Assembly: GCA_944381475.1 (NCBI GenBank)
Contig: CALWLH010000076.1
Location: 1-55,951 of the forward strand
Direction: 5' to 3'
Length of the DNA stretch: 55,951 nt
DNA from: an uncultured Lachnospiraceae bacterium
GTDB lineage: Bacteria > Bacillota > Clostridia > Lachnospirales > Lachnospiraceae
Part shown: piece by piece, positions 17,749 through 25,737 of the stretch
How positions within the stretch are numbered: position 1 is the first letter of the stretch
Layout of the letters: each line of letters starts with the position of its first letter
Notes under the pieces: generated by a model
What the model was told of the DNA's origin: nothing
The model's input: only the letters and a program-made list of their open reading frames with translations
The model's database searches: none
Made by a program: the position numbers and the translations under genes

Positions 17749-18378
17749 ACTCGCATCTCCATTTTTCCATTATTCATATAATAAACATAATCGCAAAGTA
17801 TTTTTATATCATCTGCATTATGTGAGGCTAAAACAGTAATGCGCTCCTTCTTACCTATATTTATCGCCATGCGTATTTTTTCAACTGTATCAGCATCCAA
17901 AGCATTTGTAGGTTCATCCAGTAGCAAAAGCTGTGGTTCTTCCATAAAGGCCTGTACAAGTGTCAGCTTCTGCCTCATTCCCAGTGAATACTTACCAACC
18001 ACTCTTTTATCATCCGGATTCAAACCCACTTTTTCCATTGCCTGTCTGATTTCTTCATCAGTCAGTTTTGACGTAATGTCTGCCAAATATTTCAAATTCT
18101 CATAACCAGTCATATGAAGATAAAGTGTGGTATCTTCAAGGGTCAGGCCAATTTTTAAAAATTTATTTTTTTATCATCTGATATGCTTTTCCATCAATTT
18201 CTATAACGCCACTGTCCGGGCGAAGCAAACCTGCAAGCAGACGCAGAAGCATTGTTTTTCCCGAACCATTCTCTCCAACCAATCCATAAACTTTCCCTGT
18301 TTCAAGAAGCATATTTATATTATTTAATATAGTTTTACCCTTGATTTGCTTATTTATATTCTTTAACTCTATGATCAT
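17745..18378 (-). pseudogene. ABC transporter ATPase, single-base frameshift in an A7 run
   Basis: The 5' part (18378-18163) holds the start and Walker A (GENGSGKTM) and stops just after an A7 run (plus-strand T7 at 18166-18172). Removing one A lets the frame continue through [20 protein letters not shown] into the 3' part (to 17745), which has the signature SLGMRQKL, Walker B LLLLDEPTNALD and the switch His. The restored protein would be 210 aa with every ATPase motif intact, the normal size for a small exporter ATPase. The break may be a real mutation, a sequencing error or transcriptional slippage. It lies between a permease gene and a coupled membrane-protein gene. Confidence 0.75.
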
Positions 18379-18393
18379 CTTAACCCCTTTTCT

Positions 18394-19230
18394 TTATCGA
18401 TACTCGCAATTTTCAAGGCCTACGTTCCAATAATCTATCACTATCAGTATATATATTGTAATGATAACAATATAGTTCAAAAGCACTGCTGTCGAAATAA
18501 ACACAGGCCTATTCTGAAATATCATGGCATGAAATGATACTGTTGAATTGTTATCCCAAATGATTAAGGGCACTTCCGTTGGCAAAAAATATATCTTGGG
18601 AAACGGATTTTCATCAGCTCCAACATTTCCAGCAATAAAACTAACGAGCATCAGCAAATATACGATAATAAAACCCATCACACTACCAAGCCTCATGGCG
18701 ATAAGATTAATCATAAATACCAAAGCAAAATTAAACAAAAAAGTCAGCAAATATGTTAGCAAAAACAAATATATTATATCTGTTCCTATCTCCATTTTCG
18801 TGTATCCTGCTGCCACACAAAAAACTATAACCACTTGAAATAATGTCCAAGCTGCAGTAATGCCAAACAATCTCGTAAATTCACTGCAAAACCAACTCCT
18901 CCTACTAGGATAGCGTATCAAAGCATACATCCCCTGCACATTCACTAGTTTATAAAGATATGTTCCATACAGCACAGAATAAGTCAGACAGGTTATATTT
19001 CCAAAGAAAGATGCGGTAGAATATATCCCACTATCCGATACTCTGCTATATATCAATTCCTGTATAACATCATAAATATATACTTCATCCGCTTCAGTCC
19101 CTATAGTTATCCATTTTATGAAAAAGGGGATATTACTAAGCACAAATATTCCCGTACATATAAATAATAGTTTTATACCCGTCTTACATCTTCTCTTAAA
19201 AAAAGAAAGTTTCTCATAACTATTTTCCAT
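18394..19230 (-). CDS. ABC-2-like permease of the AT-rich cassette (first)
   Basis: Integral membrane protein of 278 aa with about six predicted helices and a loop bearing RYPSRRSW, reminiscent of the coupling region of small ABC-2 permeases. It ends 15 bases before the ATPase start on the same strand, so the two should form one transporter. A second permease of the same size lies beyond the IS110 insertion (20511-21362), and both were probably one operon before the insertion. The family cannot be named with certainty. Confidence 0.7.
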   Translation of the reverse strand: MENSYEKLSFFKRRCKTGIKLLFICTGIFVLSNIPFFIKWITIGTEADEVYIYDVIQELIYSRVSDSGIYSTASFFGNITCLTYSVLYGTYLYKLVNVQGMYALIRYPSRRSWFCSEFTRLFGITAAWTLFQVVIVFCVAAGYTKMEIGTDIIYLFLLTYLLTFLFNFALVFMINLIAMRLGSVMGFIIVYLLMLVSFIAGNVGADENPFPKIYFLPTEVPLIIWDNNSTVSFHAMIFQNRPVFISTAVLLNYIVIITIYILIVIDYWNVGLENCEYR

Positions 19231-19319
19231 CTTCCTGCGAAAGACACCAATGCGTCATGAAACAGATGCACTGTTCTTTCGCTATCTAATCTGTTTTCCT
19301 TCTGATATTATTTTCTTAT

Positions 19320-19500
19320 AAGACCGACACACTACAGAACACGTGAAGGTGAGGGGCGGGGCTGTATAGCGGCAACCTCACATAACTATATATTGTCAGT
19401 CATCCGTTAAAGAATCAATGAGCGGCGCAAAACTGTAGCCCGTAAACTTATCTCTTCCGAGGCCGACTCGATCTCACCGGATGACCAGTCACTGTCAGTT
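19320..19500 (+). ncRNA. Probable IS110 bridge-RNA (seekRNA) leader, remnant
   Basis: About 180 non-coding bases, more GC-rich than their surroundings, lie directly before the IS110 transposase. A first stem is GTGAGG (19349-19354) / CCTCAC (19376-19381). A perfect long-range stem, GTCATCCG (19399-19406) / CGGATGAC (19478-19485), encloses about 70 bases with a small inner hairpin CGAG/CTCG (19458-19470). Position, size and loop-in-stem layout match the left-end RNA of IS110-group elements that guides recombination. The assignment is by architecture; no guide-target match was tested. Confidence 0.5.
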
Positions 19501-19529
19501 TTATGACTATAATATCAGGAGGTAGTTAC

Positions 19530-20420
19530 TTGTCTTTTAAAATCTTGAAATTCAACTGCTGTGGACTTGATGTCCGCAAAACTTGGATCTATGCCTATAT
19601 CGGCATTACTGATTCCAGCAATCGTACGGAGTATAAGCAGGCTTGCTTTTCCTTTTTTACCAAAGGGCTGAATGAGTTGTGTGATTGGCTTGCAAAATAC
19701 AACTGTAAAGATGTTTGTAAGGAATCTACCAGTAAGTACTGGATCCCTGTTTTCAATATCTTAAAGCAACTCAAATATGAGGTACACTGTCTCATCCCAA
19801 ATACACGAAGCCAATGAAAGAAAAGAAAACCGATCGTAAAGATGCCAAATGCATCTGCGATCTTTATATGTGCGATATGGTTAAACCCTCCTTTATTCCA
19901 TCCGCTGACATCAGTGAATTCAGGAGTCTCATAAGATACCGTTTTAAACTCACCTGTATGATCACAGGCAAAAAAAATCGTGCTCAAAATTGTCTTGCTG
20001 TATCCAACTTAAAGCTCAATGACATCTTTTCTGATGTATTTGGTAAATCCGCTCGTTCTATTACAGAACAGATTTTACAAAACTCTGGAGAAAAGTTAGA
20101 TGTGACAACTTTTATTGACAGACGCTGTAAAACTCCCATTGAGAAAATACAGGCTGCTGTTGATGGTGCCATCTCGAAAGAACAGGCTGTGAAACTTAGA
20201 CAATGCCTTCATCGATGAACTTCAAAAGCACATTCCTGAAGTAGAAGGGGAAACCCTTCGTCTCCTGGGCAGGATATTGTCCTCGAAATGATAAGAGCAG
20301 CCGCAAAACTTGAACACCGTCCTGTAAAGGAGTCAAAAGTACTGACCCCTTCTCAGGCACTTAATCTGCTTAGGCAACGAGGTTATCTCATTAAAGATGA
20401 TCCTTTACCTGTTTCTTGAT
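19530..20420 (+). pseudogene. IS110-family DEDD transposase, frameshifted and truncated
   Basis: A TTG at 19530 follows AGGAGG. The first part shows the RuvC-like DEDD start (CCGLDVRKTWIYAYIGIT) and KESTSKYWIPVFNIL. At about 19810 the frame shifts into KTDRKDAKCICDLYMCDMV, the second acidic motif, and continues to about 20210, where another shift leads to FIDELQKHIPEVEGETLRLL. After about 20265 the sequence changes to an unrelated-looking tail (LEMIRAAAKLEHRPVKES...PLPVS). The C-terminal Tnp domain with its catalytic Ser is missing, so the element is dead for autonomous movement. Confidence 0.8.
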
Positions 20421-20510
20421 TAGGTGTTGCGTTAATATTCAATTTTCTGCCACCTTATGATGGCTTATTTGTAATGCTCAAATTTATACCCTATCCGCTA
20501 CCTCTTAGTT

Positions 20511-21362
20511 TCAAACTTGGTCCTTCCTACATTGATACTCAACAATAAAAAGTGAGATTCCCACAAGCATCAAAGTCAGTCCCAAAATATACCAGACGCA
20601 CAGTCCCCTGGCATTATTAACCATAAGATAATCACTGGTTAAAAAAGAAATCTGCTTCCCAAAAAATTCTTCAGAAAGTTCGGTCATTTTATTCTGAAGC
20701 TGTTCCAAAACAAATAGAGGAAGCACAAGAATAATCCCATATTGTTTTACATAATATGAGATACTGTAAATAAATCCACTCATAATTCCTGCCATAAGAG
20801 AAAATAAAAAGGCATAAAATAAATTATAAAGTTGGATATGGTTTATATAAAGCCATTTAAACGGCAGACTTCTATTATATATATTTTCAGACCACATATC
20901 TCCGCTTATATCAGCTAGATAGTTATAGAGATAGCTATGTACATCCTTCGTTTCAAATACGACCTGATTTACCAAAATCTGAGCTGTAAATGGAATGAAA
21001 AATATTAAAAAGCTTCCCAAAAAGCAGCAAAACAAGTTCCCATAGTGATATTTTCTAATACCCATACGAGCGACCAGGCAACTGCTTATTTTAAGCTTAT
21101 TATCCCTGACAAAAGAAAAGCAAAAGGGTAAAAGCAGGAGAAAAATATATGTATATTGCAATATGCTCTTAATCAATCCCCCACTGCCTCCATATAAAAT
21201 AAAAGCAAATGGAGCCTTTACTGTTTGATAAACATCAAGGTTTCTATTATTCCATGCTGTTAGAATCGTGTTAGACATGGATAAAAATATTACTGCCAAA
21301 AGACTAATCCAAAAACCTCTTCCGCAAAACATCAGTTTTGAGCGCTTTAAAATAACTTTCAT
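20511..21362 (-). CDS. ABC-2-like permease of the AT-rich cassette (second)
   Basis: Integral membrane protein of 283 aa with about six helices: one N-terminal, a hydrophobic pair around 70-130, and three in the C-terminal half. Size, topology and the short basic loop after helix 2 parallel the permease at 18394-19230, so they may pair as a heterodimer with the ATPase at 17745-18378. It starts 45 bases after the secreted-protein gene. The IS110 element separates it from its presumed partners. Confidence 0.7.
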   Translation of the reverse strand: MKVILKRSKLMFCGRGFWISLLAVIFLSMSNTILTAWNNRNLDVYQTVKAPFAFILYGGSGGLIKSILQYTYIFLLLLPFCFSFVRDNKLKISSCLVARMGIRKYHYGNLFCCFLGSFLIFFIPFTAQILVNQVVFETKDVHSYLYNYLADISGDMWSENIYNRSLPFKWLYINHIQLYNLFYAFLFSLMAGIMSGFIYSISYYVKQYGIILVLPLFVLEQLQNKMTELSEEFFGKQISFLTSDYLMVNNARGLCVWYILGLTLMLVGISLFIVEYQCRKDQV

Positions 21363-21407
21363 ATTTTTATTTCCCTGAAAACCCTTATTCGAAATATTTT
21401 AAAAATA

Positions 21408-21881
21408 TCAGTCAATTGTCTCGTTAATTCCTTCTTGAATATATACGTATGCATCAAGAAATGAGTTGTTTCCATAGTAATAAACCTTTATAGTATTATT
21501 TAGCGTCGAGGCTGTTAGTACTTCATAAGTCTTCAGCTTCTCAATTCTTATTATCATAGTGCTGCTACCTTTACCGCTAATAACTGTAGGCTTATCTCCT
21601 CCGCCAACAATCCACTGCGTATCATCACTGCCGACCAGCTTTACTTTAATATATTTATAATTACTCTCCTCATTATCTCCATTATTTATCTTTAATATTT
21701 TAAATGAGATGCCATCTACCACCTCATTTGTAATAATTTCTGACCTCATACTGCTGCATTCCATTGGAACGTAATGGCTGTGCATTGATGATGAGAACGT
21801 GTTGACAGCAAATACAGGCTGAACCGTACATACCAAAATATATAAGAATGTAATCAATGTAACAAATGTTGTTCGTTTCAT
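21408..21881 (-). CDS. Secreted protein of unknown function, head of the AT-rich ABC cassette
   Basis: Protein of 157 aa with a clear Sec signal peptide (basic start, hydrophobic core, cleavage after about PVFA, residue 25). The mature part of about 130 residues is rich in Thr, Ser, Asn and Tyr with predicted beta strands and only one Cys. It follows a consensus promoter and GAGGAA, and is first in line with two permeases, an ABC ATPase and a membrane-anchored protein. Secreted protein plus small ABC exporter is an arrangement seen in bacteriocin and toxin-immunity loci, but I see no homology to a named toxin. Confidence 0.7.
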   Translation of the reverse strand: MKRTTFVTLITFLYILVCTVQPVFAVNTFSSSMHSHYVPMECSSMRSEIITNEVVDGISFKILKINNGDNEESNYKYIKVKLVGSDDTQWIVGGGDKPTVISGKGSSTMIIRIEKLKTYEVLTASTLNNTIKVYYYGNNSFLDAYVYIQEGINETID

Positions 21882-21907
21882 ATTACTAATTTCCTCTTTT
21901 TTATTAT

Positions 21908-21935
21908 ATTATATTATCTTATTATTTTTTGTCAA
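21908..21935 (-). promoter_or_regulatory. Consensus promoter of the AT-rich cassette
   Basis: Minus strand: TTGACA (21930-21935), 16 bases, TATAAT (21908-21913). It lies 26 bases before the ATG of the secreted-protein gene, within an otherwise very AT-rich spacer (21882-22050). Confidence 0.75.
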
Positions 21936-22051
21936 TATGTATTGGGTTTTTTATACATTGAAATATTTATATTTATTATATGAAACAATGTTTTTAAATC
22001 TATTTTTTTGTTATAATAATATTTATATCTCGATTTTTGATCACAGAACGC

Positions 22052-22097
22052 AAAAAAAACGCTGTCATCGCCCCCATAATAAAAAGGGCGAGACAGC
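22052..22097 (-). terminator. Strong intrinsic terminator after the alarmone synthetase gene
   Basis: Minus strand: GCTGTC-TCGCCC pairs with GGGCGA-T-GACAGC (one bulge), followed by eight T residues. It lies about 165 bases after the synthetase stop. The 165 bases between contain no convincing gene. Confidence 0.85.
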
Positions 22098-22261
22098 ATT
22101 ACGCCTGTAAACATTATAAAAGCACTAAAAGGAAACGCCTTTTGCTTACCCTAAGAGAGCAAAAAGATGGTCGCATTTACGATAAATTTATGAATATTGA
22201 CTTCGCTTCCATCCGCTGCTGCATTCCCTGCATTGGAAAATAATTTCTTTACCATACCGGG

Positions 22262-22939
22262 CTAAACGATCTCGTTTCTCTCGATCACATCCTTCACCTT
22301 CTCCATCCGCACATCCAGCGCCGCACTGTTGTCTGCGCACTCCTTCAGTTCATCAAAGAGATACTCTGTCAGCTTCGGATTCAATTCCTTTTTGTAGCGC
22401 ATCCGGTGCTCCAGGCTGGCCCAGAAATCCATAGCGATTGTCCGCAGCTGCACCTCCACCTTCATCATGCGCTTTTCATCCTTCAGAAATATAGGAATCT
22501 CCACAATCAGATGGAGACTTCTGTAGCCGTTCTCCTTCGGATTTTTAATATAGTCCTTGCGCGCAATCAACGTCACATCATCCTGCTCCAGCAAACAGTC
22601 CGCCAGCAAATAGATGTCCTGGATAAAGGGGCAGATAACCCGGATACCGGCAACATCATGGAGATTTTTCTCCACCGCCTCGGCGGTAAAGGGCAGATTC
22701 TTTTTCTTCAATTTATTAATAATGCTCTCCACAGACTTCAGGCGGCTTTTGATGGTTTCGATGGGATTATGCTCCTGCTCCAGAGAAAACTGCCGGTTCA
22801 ATACCTTAAACTTTGTCTCAATCTCCATAATGGCACAGGCGTAATAGGTCATGAGAAGTCTGGAGGGCTCCAGAGCCGTCTCCAGCACCTTCATCATCTC
22901 TTCTGTCAGGTTTTGCTCCAATATCTTTGTCTCTTCCAT
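22262..22939 (-). CDS. Small alarmone synthetase, RelA/SpoT domain (RelQ-like)
   Basis: Protein of 225 aa that should make (p)ppGpp from ATP and GDP/GTP. It consists of a single RelA/SpoT synthetase domain: IKSRLKSVESI (substrate-binding Arg), DVAGIRVICPF, the G-loop region DYIKNPKENGYRSLH and VEVQLRTIAMDFWASLEH. There is no HD hydrolase or regulatory TGS/ACT domain. Size and order fit RelQ/SasB-type enzymes of Firmicutes. It sits 54 bases after a low-molecular-weight phosphatase gene on the same strand and may be cotranscribed with it. Confidence 0.92.
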   Translation of the reverse strand: MEETKILEQNLTEEMMKVLETALEPSRLLMTYYACAIMEIETKFKVLNRQFSLEQEHNPIETIKSRLKSVESIINKLKKKNLPFTAEAVEKNLHDVAGIRVICPFIQDIYLLADCLLEQDDVTLIARKDYIKNPKENGYRSLHLIVEIPIFLKDEKRMMKVEVQLRTIAMDFWASLEHRMRYKKELNPKLTEYLFDELKECADNSAALDVRMEKVKDVIERNEIV

Positions 22940-22993
22940 AAAATGTGTATTCTCCCTGTTTTTTATTTCTTATCTCCAGTGGCTATACCCTAC

Positions 22994-23476
22994 TCATTTC
23001 CCATCGCTCTTCAGCTCCTGGTTTTGAGACCGGATTTTCTTGAAAAATGCCTCACAGCCCATGAGGATTTGTCTGTAGGCGGTATCAAAATCTCTTGTAT
23101 ACCAGGGATCCGCCACCTCTCCCGGCTCCTCTGTAAAATCTAAAAGTCTGCATACCTTCCCCTCCGGGTCTCCTCCAGAGATGCGAAGCATTCGCTTGAT
23201 ATTCCAGTTATCCATTCCCACTAAATAATCATACTGGTCATAGTCGCTTTTGCGCATCTGGACTGCATATTTGCCATCCGATGAGAGTCCCACGCTTTCC
23301 AGCTTTTTCCTGGCAGGGGGATACACCGGGTTGCCGATTTCCTCTGAGCTGGTGGCTGCCGAGGCAATGACAAACTCCTGCTCCAGGCCTGCCTTCTTGA
23401 CAAGATCCTTCATGATAAACTCCGCCATGGGAGAGCGGCAAATATTACCCGTACACACAAAAAGTATTTTGATCAT
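22994..23476 (-). CDS. Low-molecular-weight protein-tyrosine phosphatase
   Basis: Protein of 160 aa. The N-terminal P-loop VCTGNICRS carries the nucleophile Cys8 and Arg14, and the general-acid Asp123 lies in ADPWYTRDF. Length and motif order are standard for the family, which dephosphorylates Tyr or Arg phospho-residues (Wzb, YwlE types). The family cannot be split between Tyr and Arg specificity by eye. GGAAAGGA precedes the ATG. The alarmone synthetase gene follows on the same strand. Confidence 0.93.
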   Translation of the reverse strand: MIKILFVCTGNICRSPMAEFIMKDLVKKAGLEQEFVIASAATSSEEIGNPVYPPARKKLESVGLSSDGKYAVQMRKSDYDQYDYLVGMDNWNIKRMLRISGGDPEGKVCRLLDFTEEPGEVADPWYTRDFDTAYRQILMGCEAFFKKIRSQNQELKSDGK

Positions 23477-23568
23477 AGCGATATCCTTTCCAGTTTAAAT
23501 TTGCCCTTGGCCTCTTATTGAAATAAAATTCAATACATTATTTTCATCCGCTTCTTCGATGTCTGCGT

Positions 23569-24072
23569 TTATATCCCCTTTGCCTGTAGTATTCCCTCTT
23601 GGCCGCATACATGTTTACTGGGAACATCTTCCTTCCTCCGGTGCGTATTTCTGTAAGCCTCACAGATTTCCTCCGGCAAATCCTCCTCCTTCATAGCCTG
23701 AACACGCTCCTCATTTCCATCCATGAGGGCTTGGTCATAGTACCAGCATTTGTATTTAATCATATCCAGGATCTGGTTCAGGCGTCCGATCTCCGCCTCC
23801 ACCTGTACCTTCTGCTTTAAAAACAATTCCTTTCTCCTGGAATAGGTGGAACGGCCCTCCTTGCACCATTCCATAAACTGCCGGATATCCTTGATCTCCA
23901 TACCCGATTTTTTCAGACATTCGATAACCCGGAGGGCTTCCAGCTCCTTCTCCCCAAATCTGCGGATACCGGAGGTTCGCTGCATCCCGGGGAACAGTCC
24001 CTCCTTATCATAATAGCGCAAAGTTGATATGGGAATACCAAACATTTCAGATACCTGACCGATGGTATACAT
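23569..24072 (-). CDS. MerR-family transcriptional regulator
   Basis: Protein of 167 aa: N-terminal winged helix (YTIGQVSEMFGIPISTLRYYDKEGLFP), wing (GIRRFGEKELEAL), then a dimerisation coiled coil of about 40 residues rich in Lys/Glu/Arg. The C-terminal part lacks the paired Cys of metal sensors, so it is more like the AdhR/stress or small-molecule subgroup. AGGAGG precedes the ATG. A MerR-type operator-promoter (24113-24143) lies 40 bases upstream but points away from this gene. Confidence 0.9.
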   Translation of the reverse strand: MYTIGQVSEMFGIPISTLRYYDKEGLFPGMQRTSGIRRFGEKELEALRVIECLKKSGMEIKDIRQFMEWCKEGRSTYSRRKELFLKQKVQVEAEIGRLNQILDMIKYKCWYYDQALMDGNEERVQAMKEEDLPEEICEAYRNTHRRKEDVPSKHVCGQEGILQAKGI

Positions 24073-24112
24073 ACTGCCTCCTGTAGTTCATAAAAATTTC
24101 TAGCTTTCTATC

Positions 24113-24143
24113 TTGACCTAAAGTCAGGTTTAGGTTCTATGAT
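24113..24143 (+). promoter_or_regulatory. MerR-type operator with 19-base promoter spacer, pointing to no visible gene
   Basis: TTGACC (24113-24118), exactly 19 bases, TATGAT (24138-24143). Between the boxes lies the perfect dyad ACCTAAA (24116-24122) N6 TTTAGGT (24129-24135). An overlong spacer with a central dyad is the hallmark of MerR-activated promoters. It reads to the right, yet the next 120 bases have no plus-strand ORF and then run antisense to the CMD gene. Confidence 0.75.
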
Positions 24144-24263
24144 GATAGTATCAAACAACAAGGGCAAAGTCAATGCTGGATTGTTAACACCATACCCTTT
24201 GACAAAATTACTGAATTTTTCCTGAAATGGTTATAATTTCATTTCCCTCCAAAATGGTTTATA

Positions 24264-24590
24264 TCAATCCTTCCAGACCTCCTTTGCCAGGCGGAATACC
24301 GCCCAGCCCTTGGGCCATCCAACGTACATAGCGGCATGGGTGATGATGGCAGCGATCTCCTCCTTCGTCACACCATGAGCCTTCGCATTCTGAAGATGAT
24401 GAACCAGGGAGGTATCGGTGATTCCCGACGCCATCAGTGATACCACTGTGATGATACACTTGGTCTTCACATCAATGGCCTCCTCATTCCACACCTCACC
24501 GAAAAGCACATCATCGTTTAAGTGGGCAAACATGGGGGCAAACTCCCCCAGTTGATCTCTTCCTGCAGTCTGTACGATTTTCTCGCTCAT
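24264..24590 (-). CDS. Carboxymuconolactone decarboxylase (AhpD-like) family protein
   Basis: Small all-helical protein of 108 aa with the CMD-domain pattern (NEEAIDVKTKCIITVVSLMASG...VHHLQNAKAHGVTKEEIAAIITHAAMYVGWP). The single Cys lies in KTKC; the paired CxxC of true AhpD is absent, so peroxidase-like chemistry is not supported. It starts 12 bases after the cupin gene and is third in the flavodoxin-cupin-CMD operon. Such sets are common next to LysR regulators and aldo/keto or flavin enzymes; the actual substrate is unknown. Confidence 0.88.
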   Translation of the reverse strand: MSEKIVQTAGRDQLGEFAPMFAHLNDDVLFGEVWNEEAIDVKTKCIITVVSLMASGITDTSLVHHLQNAKAHGVTKEEIAAIITHAAMYVGWPKGWAVFRLAKEVWKD

Positions 24591-24602
24591 AGTCTCTTCC
24601 TC

Positions 24603-25016
24603 CTATTTCAGTTTTTCATATTCCTCGTCAGATACCGGCTCACACCACTCGTTTCTGCAGTTTTCACCAGAGACCTCCACTGCCAGATGCTGGAACCAGG
24701 AATCAGCAGCCGCTCCATGCCAGTGCTTAACGCCTGCCGGAATGTGAACCACATCTCCGGGCACAAGCTTTCTGGGCGCCTGCCCCCATTCCTGATACCA
24801 GCCCTCTCCAGCCGTCACCAGGAGCATCTGGCCTCCCCCCTTGTCTGCATGGTGAATATGCCAGTTGTTGCGGCATCCGGGCTCAAAGGTCACGTTGCCG
24901 ATCACCACCTGCTCTGTGGAGAGCATATTCAGATAACTCTGACCTATAAAATACTTCGCAAACGCATCGTTCGGCGCTCCTATAGGGAACACGCTTAACT
25001 CCTTTACCGCCATCAT
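24603..25016 (-). CDS. Cupin-domain protein
   Basis: Protein of 137 aa with one cupin barrel. Motif 1 is RNNWHIHHADKGGGQMLLVTAGEG and motif 2 is PGDVVHIPAGVKHWHGA, giving His residues suited to bind a metal. No enzyme class can be assigned. Second gene in the operon: 43 bases after flavodoxin and 12 bases before the CMD gene. AAAGGAGG precedes a double ATG. Confidence 0.9.
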   Translation of the reverse strand: MMAVKELSVFPIGAPNDAFAKYFIGQSYLNMLSTEQVVIGNVTFEPGCRNNWHIHHADKGGGQMLLVTAGEGWYQEWGQAPRKLVPGDVVHIPAGVKHWHGAAADSWFQHLAVEVSGENCRNEWCEPVSDEEYEKLK

Positions 25017-25059
25017 TGTTTCCTCCTTTATTTCTTTTTGCTATCAGTCTATGGACTGA

Positions 25060-25563
25060 TTATATCCACTTTTCAATTGCACCCCTGGATCTGTCCACGC
25101 TGCCGCCGTGAATGGCCAGCCCCTTTTCCACCTTGGCTCCCGGACACAGCCGTCTGATATCCACCTCGCTGCTTCCCATGCCGCTTCCCTCATGGGTGCA
25201 GAAGGGCTTGATGGTCTTTCCGGTAAAATCAAAATGCTCCAAAAATGTAAATACTGCCATGGGCATGGTGCTCCAGTAATTGGGATATCCCAGATAGATG
25301 ATATCATAGTCCTCTATGCTCTCCGGGTAGCTTATAAGCTCCGGCCGGGCGTCCCTCCTCTGGTCCTCCTGGGCCTGAGCAATACACTGGTTATAATTCT
25401 TTGCATAGGGCTGCACCTGCTGAATCTTAAACAGCTCCCCGCCTGTCAACTCCTGGATTATGCCTGCGGCCACCTCTGTGTTGCCGGTTTCCAGGATTTT
25501 GATGACCCCGTTGACGTAATTTTCGTCTCCTCGGGAATAAAATGCAATCAGTTTCTTTGCCAT
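25060..25563 (-). CDS. Flavodoxin
   Basis: Protein of 167 aa with a flavodoxin fold. The N-terminal strand and phosphate loop (LIAFYSRGDENYVNG) depart from the classical T/S-x-T-G-x-T form, as in the flavodoxin_4 subgroup. The FMN-contacting segments YDIIYLGYPNYWSTMP and CTHEGSGMGSS are clear. It probably acts as a low-potential electron carrier or NAD(P)H-linked flavin reductase. It is the first gene of the operon and divergent from lysR, with 174 bases between. Confidence 0.9.
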   Translation of the reverse strand: MAKKLIAFYSRGDENYVNGVIKILETGNTEVAAGIIQELTGGELFKIQQVQPYAKNYNQCIAQAQEDQRRDARPELISYPESIEDYDIIYLGYPNYWSTMPMAVFTFLEHFDFTGKTIKPFCTHEGSGMGSSEVDIRRLCPGAKVEKGLAIHGGSVDRSRGAIEKWI

Positions 25564-25669
25564 CCTTGTCTCCTTTTTTGAGTTCTAAACCAGATTTTTA
25601 AAGCCTTCGCTCCAGGGCTCCTGAGCCAGCTTTGGCTTTCTGTCTGCATTTATTATAATACTTCTCCTG

Positions 25670-25698
25670 TTGACAGGGAATATCCGATATGGTAGGAT
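25670..25698 (+). promoter_or_regulatory. Promoter of the lysR gene in the divergent lysR-flavodoxin region
   Basis: TTGACA (25670-25675), 17 bases, TAGGAT (25693-25698), 40 bases before the lysR ATG. On the other strand TATAAT (25654-25659) could serve the flavodoxin operon but has no good -35, as expected for an activator-dependent promoter. Confidence 0.6.
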
Positions 25699-25737
25699 TG
25701 CATCAACAAAAAGTTAATACACATGCGGAGGTGAGCC

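Larger units (their letters stand above)
19300..20430 (+). mobile_element. Decayed IS110-family element
   Basis: A plus-strand element sits inside the minus-strand ABC cassette. It comprises a structured non-coding leader (about 19320-19500), a broken DEDD transposase with a frameshift near 19810 and a deletion or junction near 20265, and a C-terminal tail ending at about 20420. Ends cannot be set exactly, because IS110 elements lack clear terminal inverted repeats and target duplications. Confidence 0.7.

Noticed and set aside
21408-21881. Lactococcin-972-type bacteriocin
   Set aside because: The secreted protein plus ABC context fits, but the mature part is longer and lacks the aromatic pattern of that family as I know it.
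22037-22243. Plus-strand ORF downstream of the alarmone synthetase
   Set aside because: It reads through the arms of a strong minus-strand terminator and has no ribosome site.
24194-24235. Promoter TTGACA ... TATAAT between the MerR and CMD genes
   Set aside because: The boxes are 27 bases apart, too far for a functional sigma-A promoter.
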